Source of the DNA: Actinomycetota bacterium
Lineage (GTDB): Bacteria > Actinomycetota > Actinomycetes > S36-B12
Direction of reading: 5' to 3'
Assembly (NCBI GenBank): GCA_009702725.1
Contig: WLHM01000015.1
Location: forward strand, 1-11,592
Length of the DNA: 11,592 nucleotides
Shown: piece after piece, positions 1 to 6,783 of the stretch
Numbering within the stretch: position 1 is the first letter of the stretch
How the letters are laid out: every line of letters begins with the position of its first letter
Notes under the pieces: generated by a model
The model's database searches: none
Told to the model about the DNA's origin: nothing
What the model saw: only the letters and a program-made list of their open reading frames with translations
Program-made: the position numbers and the translations under genes

Positions 1-781
1 CGCAAAATGCGTCACCCGCGGCAACAGTGTCAATCGCACTAACTTCAAAAGTTTTAACATCCACTACGCCGGAGGCAGATGCCCAGATTGCGCCCTTTGC
101 GCCACGGGTGATCACCACGTTTGCTATCCCCTGAGAACGGAAATATTGCGCGGCAGCGCGTACCTCGGTATCAGTTTCGGTGGGTAAGCCACTGAGTGCT
201 GCCGCCTCATGTTCATTTGGCACAAAAATATCCACGTCGATTAAGTGCTCGCGGTAGTCATGGACGGGTGCGGGGTTCAGCATCGTCACCGCTCCGATTG
301 CTCTACCTGCGGCGAGTGCTGCTCGGGATGCCGCCAGCGGTACTTCGCCATTTGTCATCACGACTGCGACCCCGTGCATCGCTCGAATACTTGAACCAAC
401 CACATCGGGTGACACGTGGCCATTTGCCCCGGGCACCACGATTATGCGATTCAAGCCGCGTGCGTCTACCTCAATGAGCGCGGTGCCCGAGGGCCCCGTC
501 ACGGTGGCAACCCCTTGGTCATCAACGTTGTCCGCACGGAGCAATTCGCGCAGCCACGCACCGGATACATCGTCACCAACTGCGCCGAGCAACCGGACGT
601 CGGCGCCTAGGCGAGAGGCAGCTATTGCTTGGTTAAGCCCTTTGCCACCGGCGTGACGCTCCAACGTGTCGCCGAGCACAGTCTCACCTTGCTCAGGCAT
701 CCGATCGAGCGCGACCACCAGATCAACGTTAAGACTGCCAACGACTACTACTGTCCCGGTTACCTGCGAACTGTGGCTCAC
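1..781 (-). CDS. rbsK: Ribokinase (PfkB family), C-terminus cut by window edge
   Basis: Phosphorylates D-ribose at O5 using ATP in the cytosol, feeding the pentose phosphate pathway. I translated the minus strand by hand; 260 residues are visible and about 40-50 C-terminal residues lie outside the window. Seen: an N-terminal strand followed by GSLNVDLV (residues 15-22), the sugar-binding GGKGLNQAIAASRLGA signature (45-60), LNPAP (168-172), PNEHEA (188-193), and the second PfkB signature DTVAAGDAF (251-259). D257 of that signature is the catalytic base. AAGD, rather than GAGD, is the form seen in E. coli ribokinase. The start is GTG at 781 (minus strand), chosen because homology begins there; the ribosome binding site is weak. 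It is divergent from the FGGY kinase across 36 bp, with a sugar-phosphate isomerase just beyond. Specificity within PfkB sugar kinases is inferred; the ribokinase-style motifs make ribose most likely. Confidence 0.9.
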   Translation of the reverse strand, partial: MSHSSQVTGTVVVVGSLNVDLVVALDRMPEQGETVLGDTLERHAGGKGLNQAIAASRLGADVRLLGAVGDDVSGAWLRELLRADNVDDQGVATVTGPSGTALIEVDARGLNRIIVVPGANGHVSPDVVGSSIRAMHGVAVVMTNGEVPLAASRAALAAGRAIGAVTMLNPAPVHDYREHLIDVDIFVPNEHEAAALSGLPTETDTEVRAAAQYFRSQGIANVVITRGAKGAIWASASGVVDVKTFEVSAIDTVAAGDAFC

Positions 782-817
782 CTGAGAGATACTGCCACGT
801 GTGGAGCCGGTGCGGTA
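782..817. promoter_or_regulatory. Compact divergent start region between ribokinase and xylulokinase genes
   Basis: Only 36 bp separate the two opposed GTG starts, so at least one promoter must lie within or overlap the opposite gene's 5' end, or the transcripts are nearly leaderless. A GGAG stretch at 803-806 could serve as ribosome binding site for the plus-strand gene, although its spacing of about 11 nt is long. I see no convincing -35/-10 pair. The position follows from the chosen starts, and a later start of either gene would widen the gap. Confidence 0.35.
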
Positions 818-2257
818 GTGACCTTCCTTGGGATTGATTTGGGCACGGGCTCGGTAAAGGCCGCGGTTGTTAATGATGAGGGCAAGGTGCTCGCCGAGGC
901 GCAGCGCGGCTATCGGGTGGATTCACCGCAGCCGGGATGGGCGCAAAGTGATCCGAGCGCTTGGCTCGATGCGGTGCGGTCTGCCACCACGGACGTCCTA
1001 AAAACTGAGCAACCTATAGCCGTCGGGTTCAGCGGCCAGATGCACGGTGTGGTTGTGGTCGATGAGAACCTGGTGCCACTTCGGCCGGCGATCTTATGGG
1101 CCGATGCCCGCTCGATGCACCAGGTGCAGTCAATGTCGCAGCGGTTCTCCGCCGATCAATTGTCGCAACTGGGCTCACCTGCGGTACCGGGTTTCGCTGC
1201 TACCAACGTCGCGTGGCTTTATGCCAATGAGCCGGAGGTCATGGCGCGGGCGCGCTACGTGCTTCAGCCAAAGGATTGGCTGCGTGCAGCACTTGGTGGG
1301 GCGATCGCAACTGATCCAAGTGATGCGACCGGTACTTTGCTGTGTGACGTAGTAACTGAAGCCTGGTCGCCGCTCGCGCTCGCGTGGGCTGGGCTGAGTG
1401 AGCAGTTGCTCCCGGAAATCATGAGCTCTAATGCTCCTGCTGGCTTAATAAATTTAAGGCGTGAAATACCAGCGGTAGTAGGTGCAGCCGATACCGCCTG
1501 CGCACTGGCTGGGCTCGGCCTTCGCCCCGGCGACGGGTTCATCGCTGTCGGCACGGGTGCACAGGTAGTAAGTGTGCTCGCCCAACCTGATCTCGATTCC
1601 TCACTAGTGACACATACCTTCGCGACCGCCGGAGACATCGGTGCTGGATGGTTTCGAATCGGTGCGGTGCAAAACGCCGGGTTGTCATTGACAACAGCCC
1701 TCAGCTGGTTTGGCTCGGACGTTGCCGAAGCGACGGCAGCACTACGCGATGGCATACAGTCGAGTGACCCGATTTACGTGCCTTATGTCGCAGGTGAGCG
1801 CACCCCATTTATGGACGCGGACTTGCGCGGATCCTGGCACGGTATTGGCTTGTCGACCGATCGTGCGGCCATGCTGCGCAGTATCTTGGAGGGGGTGGCT
1901 CAAGCGGTCGCCTTGGCGGTCACCGCGGTGACAAAAACCGGCGCGGTTTTACCCGATGTCGTGCCACTTGTTGGGGGTGGTACTCACGATCGGGTTTTCC
2001 GTCAACTCCTTGCTGATGCAACGGGATGCGCACTCGGGGTGGTTGATGTGCCAAATGCTGCGGTTGTTGGCGCAGCGATACTTGCATTTGGCCAAGTCCG
2101 AGCGGTAAATCGTGCCGAGGTATCGAGTGTGGTCGAGCCTGGTCAGACCGCGATGCAACTGCTCGCAGAGCGGCGCGAGACAATGACCCAACTGGTGCGG
2201 GATCAGCAACTCACTAGCGGAAGATTTAGTCAAAGTGGAGCAGGGGAGTCGAAGTGA
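818..2257 (+). CDS. xylB: Xylulokinase-type FGGY carbohydrate kinase
   Basis: Predicted to phosphorylate D-xylulose (or a close ketopentose) to the 5-phosphate with ATP. The protein is 479 residues, normal for xylulokinase. Seen: N-terminal phosphate-binding segment GIDLGTGSVKA (5-15), the xylulokinase-style substrate motif FSGQMHG (71-77), LRPAILWADAR (88-98), PKDWLR (151-156), SDATGT (168-173), GAADTA (222-227) whose D225 sits at the catalytic base position, the GTGAQVV phosphate region (245-251), YVAGERTPF (323-331), and the C-terminal FGGY-type segment LVGGGTHDRVFRQLLADATG (384-403). The frame is open upstream to 629, but homology starts at GTG 818; the upstream part overlaps the ribokinase antisense and is unlikely to be translated. 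The stop overlaps the rpiB start by 4 bp, so the two are probably translated together. Other FGGY pentulose or tetritol kinases are possible, but SGQMHG favours xylulose. Confidence 0.88.
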   Translation: MTFLGIDLGTGSVKAAVVNDEGKVLAEAQRGYRVDSPQPGWAQSDPSAWLDAVRSATTDVLKTEQPIAVGFSGQMHGVVVVDENLVPLRPAILWADARSMHQVQSMSQRFSADQLSQLGSPAVPGFAATNVAWLYANEPEVMARARYVLQPKDWLRAALGGAIATDPSDATGTLLCDVVTEAWSPLALAWAGLSEQLLPEIMSSNAPAGLINLRREIPAVVGAADTACALAGLGLRPGDGFIAVGTGAQVVSVLAQPDLDSSLVTHTFATAGDIGAGWFRIGAVQNAGLSLTTALSWFGSDVAEATAALRDGIQSSDPIYVPYVAGERTPFMDADLRGSWHGIGLSTDRAAMLRSILEGVAQAVALAVTAVTKTGAVLPDVVPLVGGGTHDRVFRQLLADATGCALGVVDVPNAAVVGAAILAFGQVRAVNRAEVSSVVEPGQTAMQLLAERRETMTQLVRDQQLTSGRFSQSGAGESK

Positions 2258-2703
2258 GAATTGCAATCGGATCAGACCATGCTGGATTCACGCTGAAAAC
2301 CACGTTAAAACAATGGCTGATAGAGAATGACTATGACGTCATTGACCTAGGCACCGACTCCGAAGCCAGTGTTGATTATCCGCATTACGGGGCCGCGGTC
2401 GGTCACGCCGTCGCTGATGGCGATGCTGACCTTGGAGTCGCCGTTTGCGGTAGCGGGCAGGGTATCGCGATGGCGGTAAATAAAGTTGCGGGAGCACGGG
2501 GTGCGGTAATCAGGGCAAATGATGATGCCGAAATGACTCGCCGCCACAATGACGCCAATGTTGCCTGCTTCGGGGAGCGCTTCACTGACCCAGACACTGC
2601 CCTCGAGGCCCTCGACGTATTTCTCTCGACTGAGTTTGAAGGCGGCCGCCACGAGCGACGGGTAGAACAACTCGGCGAACTCGATGCCGGTGAAATGATT
2701 TAA
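2254..2703 (+). CDS. rpiB: RpiB/LacAB-family sugar-phosphate isomerase (ribose-5-phosphate isomerase B)
   Basis: Likely interconverts ribose-5-phosphate and ribulose-5-phosphate in the cytosol. The protein is 149 residues, the usual length. Seen: SDHAGF (7-12) with D8 and H9, the catalytic loop VCGSGQGIAMAVNK (64-77) with the proton-transfer Cys C65, RRHNDANV (96-103) with H98 and N99, and phosphate-binding GGRHERRVE (130-138). The active-site Cys sets it apart from the mycobacterial type that uses Glu instead. The start is GTG at 2254, overlapping the TGA of xylB, with a GGGGAG ribosome binding site at 2243-2248. The gene ends tail to tail with the alpha/beta hydrolase gene, the two stop codons sharing TTAA. 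Paralogues acting on allose-6-P, galactose-6-P or tetrulose phosphates belong to the same family; the pairing with pentose kinases supports a pentose role. Confidence 0.9.
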   Translation: MRIAIGSDHAGFTLKTTLKQWLIENDYDVIDLGTDSEASVDYPHYGAAVGHAVADGDADLGVAVCGSGQGIAMAVNKVAGARGAVIRANDDAEMTRRHNDANVACFGERFTDPDTALEALDVFLSTEFEGGRHERRVEQLGELDAGEMI

Positions 2704-3545
2704 CGCCTAGTCGCAACCAGCGGCGTGCTGGTACGTGCCGCTTCAAGTAGTCGCCTGACCCCGGCAATCACGATCGCTGGTTGTTGCTGCTGAATCAGGT
2801 GGCCTGAGTTCTTAGCGATCAGATGCAGTGAATTGGTTGATAACTTTGCAGCGGCATCCTGCTCCGCGTTCCATTTTTTGTCAGCCCAACTCGTGCCGTT
2901 GCTCGGATAGCCGGCGGTGATAACAATTAGTGGGGTGGAACCCAGGTCAGGGCCACCATTAGTTGCTCGCTCACTGGCTGCCATATCTATTGAAGTACCA
3001 CCCTCATGCCACGGGCTCTTATATGAAGATAGAAATGTTCGATGGATACCTGGGTATACCGCGTCTAGTAAGAGCATGCCTGCCACCTCATCAGGACTTT
3101 TGACCGCGAATGCACGAACTATCAAGCCCGCGTACGAATGGCCCATGAAGATGAAGGGGCCGGATTCACCGGCGGCGATCAGCAGTGACTTAAGTTCCTT
3201 CGCGTGTTCGCCCGCATCGGTGACTTTCGCCCCGGTGCGCTTCGGGCTGTTACCGATCCCGGGCCGGTCATAAATACAGGTGCGAGTCATGGTGCGCAGT
3301 TTGGGCAGCACCCTTGACCACATACTGCTGTCAGCGCCAAGGCCAGATGAGATGACCAAAGTCGGTGAACCGCTACCTTCGCAATCAATCCACTGGCGCT
3401 GCCCACCGGCGGTAAGCACGCCGACCACCGGATCGGGTGATGGTGCACCGCTGGCGCCTGGCGCGAAGGTAAACAGGGCCGCGACCGTGATTATTGCGGC
3501 CAGTGGCATTCGCCATGTGAAGTTCACGTAAGGAAGGTACGTCAT
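2700..3545 (-). CDS. Secreted alpha/beta-fold hydrolase
   Basis: An alpha/beta hydrolase of 281 residues, presumably an esterase or related hydrolase acting outside the cytoplasm. Seen: N-terminal signal peptide with hydrophobic core (about 13-28) and a likely cleavage after ASGA near 34; oxyanion-region SSGLG (66-70); CIYDRPGIGNS (90-100), typical of the fold; nucleophile elbow GHSYAG (135-140) with S137; a probable acid D161 in LLLDAVYP; and catalytic H249 in NSGHLIQ. The start at 3545 is preferred because AGGCGG stands about 9 bases upstream; the internal Met13 has no ribosome binding site. It is divergent from the lipoprotein gene and convergent with rpiB. Its substrate is unknown: the family covers esterases, lipases, lactonases and haloperoxidase-like enzymes. 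Confidence 0.85.
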   Translation of the reverse strand: MTYLPYVNFTWRMPLAAIITVAALFTFAPGASGAPSPDPVVGVLTAGGQRQWIDCEGSGSPTLVISSGLGADSSMWSRVLPKLRTMTRTCIYDRPGIGNSPKRTGAKVTDAGEHAKELKSLLIAAGESGPFIFMGHSYAGLIVRAFAVKSPDEVAGMLLLDAVYPGIHRTFLSSYKSPWHEGGTSIDMAASERATNGGPDLGSTPLIVITAGYPSNGTSWADKKWNAEQDAAAKLSTNSLHLIAKNSGHLIQQQQPAIVIAGVRRLLEAARTSTPLVATRR

Positions 3546-3588
3546 GATGTTTCACCGCCTGATTCTGCGGGTATCGTTTAGGAAGATC

Positions 3589-3604
3589 CCGGGGAAAGCC
3601 CCGG
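3589..3604 (+). promoter_or_regulatory. Perfect GC hairpin in the lipoprotein gene leader
   Basis: CCGGGG (3589-3594), a 4-base loop AAAG, then CCCCGG (3599-3604) form a 6-bp perfect stem. It lies 17 bases upstream of the lipoprotein ATG and just before its ribosome binding site, in the leader shared with the divergent hydrolase gene. There is no T-run after it, so it is not a standard terminator. It could modulate translation or stabilise the mRNA; that is inference. Confidence 0.4.
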
Positions 3605-3611
3605 AAGGAAT

Positions 3612-3616
3612 AGGAG
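3612..3616 (+). promoter_or_regulatory. Ribosome binding site deciding the lipoprotein start
   Basis: AGGAG sits 5 bases before ATG 3622. The open frame extends upstream to an ATG at 3544, but only the 3622 start has this site and places a signal peptide at the N-terminus. Confidence 0.7.
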
Positions 3617-3621
3617 CAAAT

Positions 3622-4008
3622 ATGTTTGGTAATCGGCGTTTCGTGGCTATCAGTGCCACTGCTCTTTTGGGTGCGGCAGTGCTCGCGGGCTGCTCATCGT
3701 CAACCGAACCAGCCGCTTCGAGTGCTGCAGGCTCAGGCGCCGAGGTTGTTGCCCCGATCATGGTCGCCCCTGGTCAGACTGAAGCGAGCGCCAAGGTCGG
3801 AAACTTCATAGTTTTCAATGTTGACACCCTCGCCGGCACCACAATCTCAACCGATAAGCCTGACTTGCTCGAATTAACTCAGGCCAAGGAAGAAGGCGGC
3901 GCGCAATTTAATCCCGGAGCCAAAGCCTTGGCTGCCGGTGTTGCAGTCGTTACTGTCACCAATCCTGATAGCAGCACGCGCGATGTCACCATCACTATCG
4001 CGGAGTAG
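3622..4008 (+). CDS. Small lipoprotein with a probable beta-sandwich domain
   Basis: A lipid-anchored surface protein of 128 residues. Seen: positive N-terminus (MFGNRR), hydrophobic stretch (8-21), lipobox LAGC with the acceptor Cys at 24, a Ser/Ala/Gly linker (25-43), and a domain of about 80 residues that alternates short strands and turns and ends in DVTITIAE. The pattern VGNFIVFNV ... AAGVAVVTVTNPDSSTRDVTI resembles bacterial Ig-like (BIG-type) domains; a chagasin-like inhibitor fold is a weaker alternative. I do not recognise the family. The upstream in-frame extension to 3544 is rejected as the start because it would bury the signal peptide. The gene is first of a probable three-gene plus-strand operon; the next gene follows after 17 bp. 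Confidence 0.8.
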   Translation: MFGNRRFVAISATALLGAAVLAGCSSSTEPAASSAAGSGAEVVAPIMVAPGQTEASAKVGNFIVFNVDTLAGTTISTDKPDLLELTQAKEEGGAQFNPGAKALAAGVAVVTVTNPDSSTRDVTITIAE

Positions 4009-4025
4009 TTAAACGAATAGCTGAA

Positions 4026-4544
4026 ATGGCAAACCAGAATTGGGTTTTCCCGAATGTAATCGGCAGGGATCTGCTCGGCACCGAGTTCAAGTTGCCGATG
4101 CAGTTCCCTGCCGATGTCAATGTGGCTGTTATTGCGTTCCAGCAGTGGCAGCAGTCGCAAGTTGATGCGTGGATCACCGCGTTGGCAGAAGCTGGCATCC
4201 CCGAATCCCCGTTCAACACGCGGGAGATGAAGTCTTGCATCTTGGAGTTGCCAGTGCTGTCGGGCAAGTTCAAGTTAGTGCGCCGCTTTATCGACGGTGG
4301 CATGGCCGCCAGTATCAAGAACCCATTCGTGCTCTCCCGCACGATCACCATCTACGGCGCCGTTGGCGACTTCCAGCAAAGCCTTGGCATCACCTCAGCA
4401 AGTGATGTTTCGGTGCGACTTGTCACTCGAGCCGGAGAAGTCATTTGGGGTACGACCGGCGCAGCAAACGCCGTCGAGGTAGGCGCGATCTGCGACCTAG
4501 TGGCGGCAGATCCTCGTTGGTCTAGCCAAGTAGTTCACCGGTGA
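4026..4544 (+). CDS. Hypothetical protein resembling ATP10/thioredoxin-like family
   Basis: A cytosolic protein of 172 residues with no signal peptide or membrane segment. Seen: FPNVIGRDLLGTEFKLP (8-24), AVIAFQQWQQSQVDAWI (34-50), LELPVLS (73-79), RFIDGGMAASI (87-97), TITIYG (106-111), a LGI segment (120-122), and VRLVTRAGEVIWGTTGAA (130-147). This order (F-P...G..L.G..LP, a glutamine-rich helix before W, ELPVLS, a D-G-G-M-x-x-x-I element, then a final strand with G-x-I/V-x-W) matches my recollection of the ATP10 ATP-synthase assembly family, a thioredoxin-fold derivative. There is no CxxC, so a redox role is unlikely. Homology was judged from memory only. The start lacks a strong ribosome binding site; closeness to the upstream stop suggests coupling in an operon with the lipoprotein and the secreted propeller protein. 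Confidence 0.7.
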   Translation: MANQNWVFPNVIGRDLLGTEFKLPMQFPADVNVAVIAFQQWQQSQVDAWITALAEAGIPESPFNTREMKSCILELPVLSGKFKLVRRFIDGGMAASIKNPFVLSRTITIYGAVGDFQQSLGITSASDVSVRLVTRAGEVIWGTTGAANAVEVGAICDLVAADPRWSSQVVHR

Positions 4545-4567
4545 ACTAGTCTTTTGCTACTTTATTT

Positions 4568-4573
4568 GGGAGG
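4568..4573 (+). promoter_or_regulatory. Ribosome binding site deciding the propeller protein start
   Basis: GGGAGG lies 4 bases before ATG 4578 and fixes the start there rather than at the in-frame TTG 4554, which would put extra residues before a well-formed signal peptide. Confidence 0.8.
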
Positions 4574-4577
4574 TAAA

Positions 4578-5633
4578 ATGAGCCGGTTGGCACGCTCGGT
4601 TTTGGTTGCGGTCGCAAGTTCAGCACTGGTGCTAGGTGGGGTGGCAGGTGCGCGGGCAGCAGGTTCCCTCTCGGCTACTCCGACGACGATTGCCGGGGCG
4701 ACGATCGAGGTCACGGCGCCGACGGCAAGCTCACCCCCCGGTGTCTCACCCGAGGTTTACTACGACTCTGCTACGGGCACGTACTACCTCTACACAACCA
4801 ACAATCCGACCGGTGTCTATACCAGCACCGATGGCAGCAATTGGACGGCTGTCGCCGGTGCGACTATGCCCCAGGGGTTCGACTGGTCGATCGTGAAAAT
4901 GGGTCCAAGTGATTACCGGCTCTATTACTCATCGATGAATCCGAATGTCCCGGCAACGGTTTCTTGCACTCAGCAGCGCAAGGATTTCCACTATGCAACG
5001 TCGTCAGATTTGTTGCATTGGACCGCGCAGCCGCAGACCCTGCTCGATGACATCGGCTGCGGGGTGCCGCATGTGCTACGCAAGACTGATGGCAGTTACC
5101 TGCTCTACTGGAACACCATCACCGACAAGCACGGTATTCACATCGCGACCTCGCCAGATGGTCTCACCTGGACGAAGCTAGGCGGGATCATCGCGGGTGA
5201 TCCGGATCTAGTTGATCCGGCGCCCCTGCAGATGCCGGATGGCACCTTTTTGATGATCGGGTCGACCACCGGTGGAGGTGGCTCCAACCAGCAATTGCGC
5301 ATTTTGAGTTCGGCGGACGGTTTGACCTGGAGCTTGCGTAACACCGCGCTCTATGCGCCCGCTGGCATCAGCGTGCTGGATCCATCGGTTGAACTGATCG
5401 GCGATCAACTTCGGGTTTGGTTTGGCTATACGCAGGGCCGAGACCATTCGGCTTCACGGATCGCCAGCGGACTGTTGAATCTGAAGGCAGGGAAGGTAGA
5501 CAACGCCAAGCCAACGACCTCAGGTAAGACCCTTGGGCCATGCAAGAAGGCCGGCGCGAAAGTCACAAAAAAGGGCGTGACGGCGGTTTGCACCAAGGTC
5601 AAGGGCAAGCTGGTTTGGGTCGTTAAGGCGTAG
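4578..5633 (+). CDS. Secreted beta-propeller protein, glycosidase-like (GH43/GH32-type fold)
   Basis: A secreted protein of 351 residues, probably carbohydrate-active. Seen: signal peptide (1-27, cleavage near ARA-A), then PEVYYDSATGTYYLYTT (58-74) and four repeats of the form S-x-D-G-x-x-W-T: STDGSNWT (83-90), TSSDLLHWT (141-149), TSPDGLTWT (191-199) and SSADGLTW (244-251). These mark the blades of a five-bladed propeller. Acidic residues at DPDLVDPAP (208-216) and LDPSVE (267-272) fall where active-site acids often lie in such folds. The last 35 residues, CKKAGAKVTKKGVTAVC (322-338) then KLVWVVKA, form a small two-Cys, Trp-ended module following a Lys-rich linker, which I associate with surface proteins of aquatic actinobacteria. 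Catalytic activity is not proven; a sugar-binding or inactive propeller is possible. The gene is last in the operon. Confidence 0.75.
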   Translation: MSRLARSVLVAVASSALVLGGVAGARAAGSLSATPTTIAGATIEVTAPTASSPPGVSPEVYYDSATGTYYLYTTNNPTGVYTSTDGSNWTAVAGATMPQGFDWSIVKMGPSDYRLYYSSMNPNVPATVSCTQQRKDFHYATSSDLLHWTAQPQTLLDDIGCGVPHVLRKTDGSYLLYWNTITDKHGIHIATSPDGLTWTKLGGIIAGDPDLVDPAPLQMPDGTFLMIGSTTGGGGSNQQLRILSSADGLTWSLRNTALYAPAGISVLDPSVELIGDQLRVWFGYTQGRDHSASRIASGLLNLKAGKVDNAKPTTSGKTLGPCKKAGAKVTKKGVTAVCTKVKGKLVWVVKA

Positions 5634-5946
5634 CGGGGACGGTGCTGCCGGAGGCTCCACCGCAAGTGCATCGCTGAGCGGGCAACCTGCCACAACTTTC
5701 GCCGCTGGAACCAACGGTGCATCGGGTGCCAGAACCAGCTCGACTTCTATCGGTGGCAACGGTTCGGTTGTCATCACGACATTGGATATAGCTGCACCTT
5801 CGTCGAGTGCTGCTCGCGTGCTACCAGCCGACGTGATTCAGCAGGTGGGCGCGCCGGGATCAAGTACCTGCGCGTCCTTGTCGAGAGCAGATCTTGATTG
5901 GGCTGGTGTGGCAAGTGCTTGCTGGGGCCTGACTTGGGCTAAGTGA
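5581..5946 (+). pseudogene. Start-less remnant of a Ser/Thr/Ala-rich secreted protein
   Basis: No complete gene lies between 5634 and 5938. In the frame starting at 5581 (after a TGA at 5578) the plus strand is open to TGA 5944-5946. From 5635 it encodes about 103 residues: a Gly/Ser/Thr/Ala-rich stretch, a segment reading SVVITTLDIAAP, and the ending SRADLDWAGVASACWGLTWAK. The composition and the Trp-bearing tail look coded rather than random. No ATG or GTG precedes the low-complexity part; the first candidate start is TTG 5782, which lacks a ribosome binding site. I read it as the C-terminal remnant of a secreted or surface protein whose 5' part was lost, perhaps when the neighbouring genes arrived. 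It overlaps the 3' end of the SDR gene by 8 bp. It might instead be non-coding sequence that is open by chance. Confidence 0.4.
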
Positions 5947-6718
5947 ATTTACTCAGGTCTGGGTATCCGGTAATTTCCCAGCCACCATCAACAACCAAAC
6001 TGGTGCCCGTGATGTAACGGGCGGCATCACTAGCCAAGAACAAGGTTGGTTCTGCGACATCGGCAGGGAGCCCAGCCCTTCCGAGTGGAATTCGAGTCAT
6101 CCACACCTCCATCAAGGGGAGGTTCGTGATACGTCGCTGGGTAAGTGGTGTGTCGATTAGCCCTGGAAGAACAGCGTTTACTCGGATGCCATATTTCGCC
6201 AGCTCAAGAGCGGAGCTTTTAGTGAACATTTCGACCCCGGCTTTGGCTGAGGCGTAGCCGCTACCGGTGTGCATTGGCACATGCGCGTTCAGTGACGCAA
6301 TATTGACAATGACGCCGCCATCTTTGTTGTCTTTCATCGCTCTGGCTTCGTGCTTAGTGCTGAGAAATACGCCCTTTAACACTGTGTCGACGGTGAAATC
6401 CCATGCGGACTCTTCAAGGTCAATGATTGGTGCACCACGCGAAACTCCGGCGTTGTTAACGGCGATATCGAGGCGGCCGAACTTACTCATTGCGAGGCCG
6501 ATGGCATCTTCAACGTTGTTTTCTAACGTTACATTCACGATGGCCGGGGTGAATTGCTCACCGAATTCAGCTTGGGCGATTGCTAGGTTCTCCTCTGAGA
6601 TATCGCCCCCGACGACGGTGGCCCCTTCGTCGAGGAATTGGCGGGCTATTTCCTTACCAATACCTGAAGCGGCACCGGTAACAAAAACTATTTTCCCGGA
6701 AAACCTACCTGCGTTCAT
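5939..6718 (-). CDS. SDR-family NAD(P)-dependent oxidoreductase
   Basis: A classical short-chain dehydrogenase of 259 residues that oxidises an alcohol or reduces a ketone. Seen: cofactor motif TGAASGIG (14-21), an acidic D39 at the end of the second strand which favours NAD(H) over NADP(H), NNAG (88-91), and the catalytic S142, Y155 and K159 (YASAK). PG at 185-186 and the C-terminal DGGW (244-247) are also typical. The start at 6718 has a good GGAGG ribosome binding site about 6 bases upstream. It lies 65 bp downstream of the ThDP enzyme gene on the same strand, so it is probably its partner in one transcript, although the paired 9-bp repeats in that gap could give it separate control. The substrate cannot be told from sequence; context suggests a hydroxy-acid, acetoin-like or similar product of the ThDP enzyme. 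Confidence 0.92.
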   Translation of the reverse strand: MNAGRFSGKIVFVTGAASGIGKEIARQFLDEGATVVGGDISEENLAIAQAEFGEQFTPAIVNVTLENNVEDAIGLAMSKFGRLDIAVNNAGVSRGAPIIDLEESAWDFTVDTVLKGVFLSTKHEARAMKDNKDGGVIVNIASLNAHVPMHTGSGYASAKAGVEMFTKSSALELAKYGIRVNAVLPGLIDTPLTQRRITNLPLMEVWMTRIPLGRAGLPADVAEPTLFLASDAARYITGTSLVVDGGWEITGYPDLSKFT

Positions 6719-6732
6719 CTATTCCTCCAGCT

Positions 6733-6755
6733 GACTCAATAAAACGGACTCAATA
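6733..6755 (-). repeat. Tandem 9-bp direct repeats upstream of the SDR gene
   Basis: TATTGAGTC, read on the minus strand, occurs at 6747-6755 and 6733-6741: two exact copies with a 14-bp period, just upstream of the SDR ribosome binding site. They lie in the 65-bp gap between the ThDP enzyme and SDR genes. They may be an operator or simply chance; no match to a known binding site is claimed. Confidence 0.45.
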
Positions 6756-6783
6756 CGACGGAATCAAGATCTCATTAATAGCC

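Noticed and set aside
629..817. Upstream in-frame extension of the FGGY kinase
   Set aside because: It lies antisense to the ribokinase N-terminus, and kinase homology begins only at GTG 818.
1264..1755. 163-residue minus-strand frame inside the FGGY kinase
   Set aside because: Its composition is that of a shadow, it has no recognisable motif, and it is fully antisense to a well-supported kinase.
2700..2703. Shared TTAA stop codons of rpiB and the hydrolase gene as a functional signal
   Set aside because: A 4-bp overlap of convergent stop codons is common in compact genomes and needs no special role.
5578..5640. Programmed frameshift joining the propeller protein to the downstream open frame
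   Set aside because: The propeller protein already ends with a complete KLVW tail, and no slippery sequence is visible near the stop.
5520..5777. 85-residue minus-strand frame rich in Pro, Ala and Leu
   Set aside because: It is the complement of the Ser/Thr/Ala-rich plus-strand remnant and of the propeller protein tail; no start signal supports it.
6267..6734. 155-residue plus-strand frame opposite the SDR gene
   Set aside because: It is antisense to conserved SDR catalytic and cofactor motifs, with no ribosome binding site or domain of its own.
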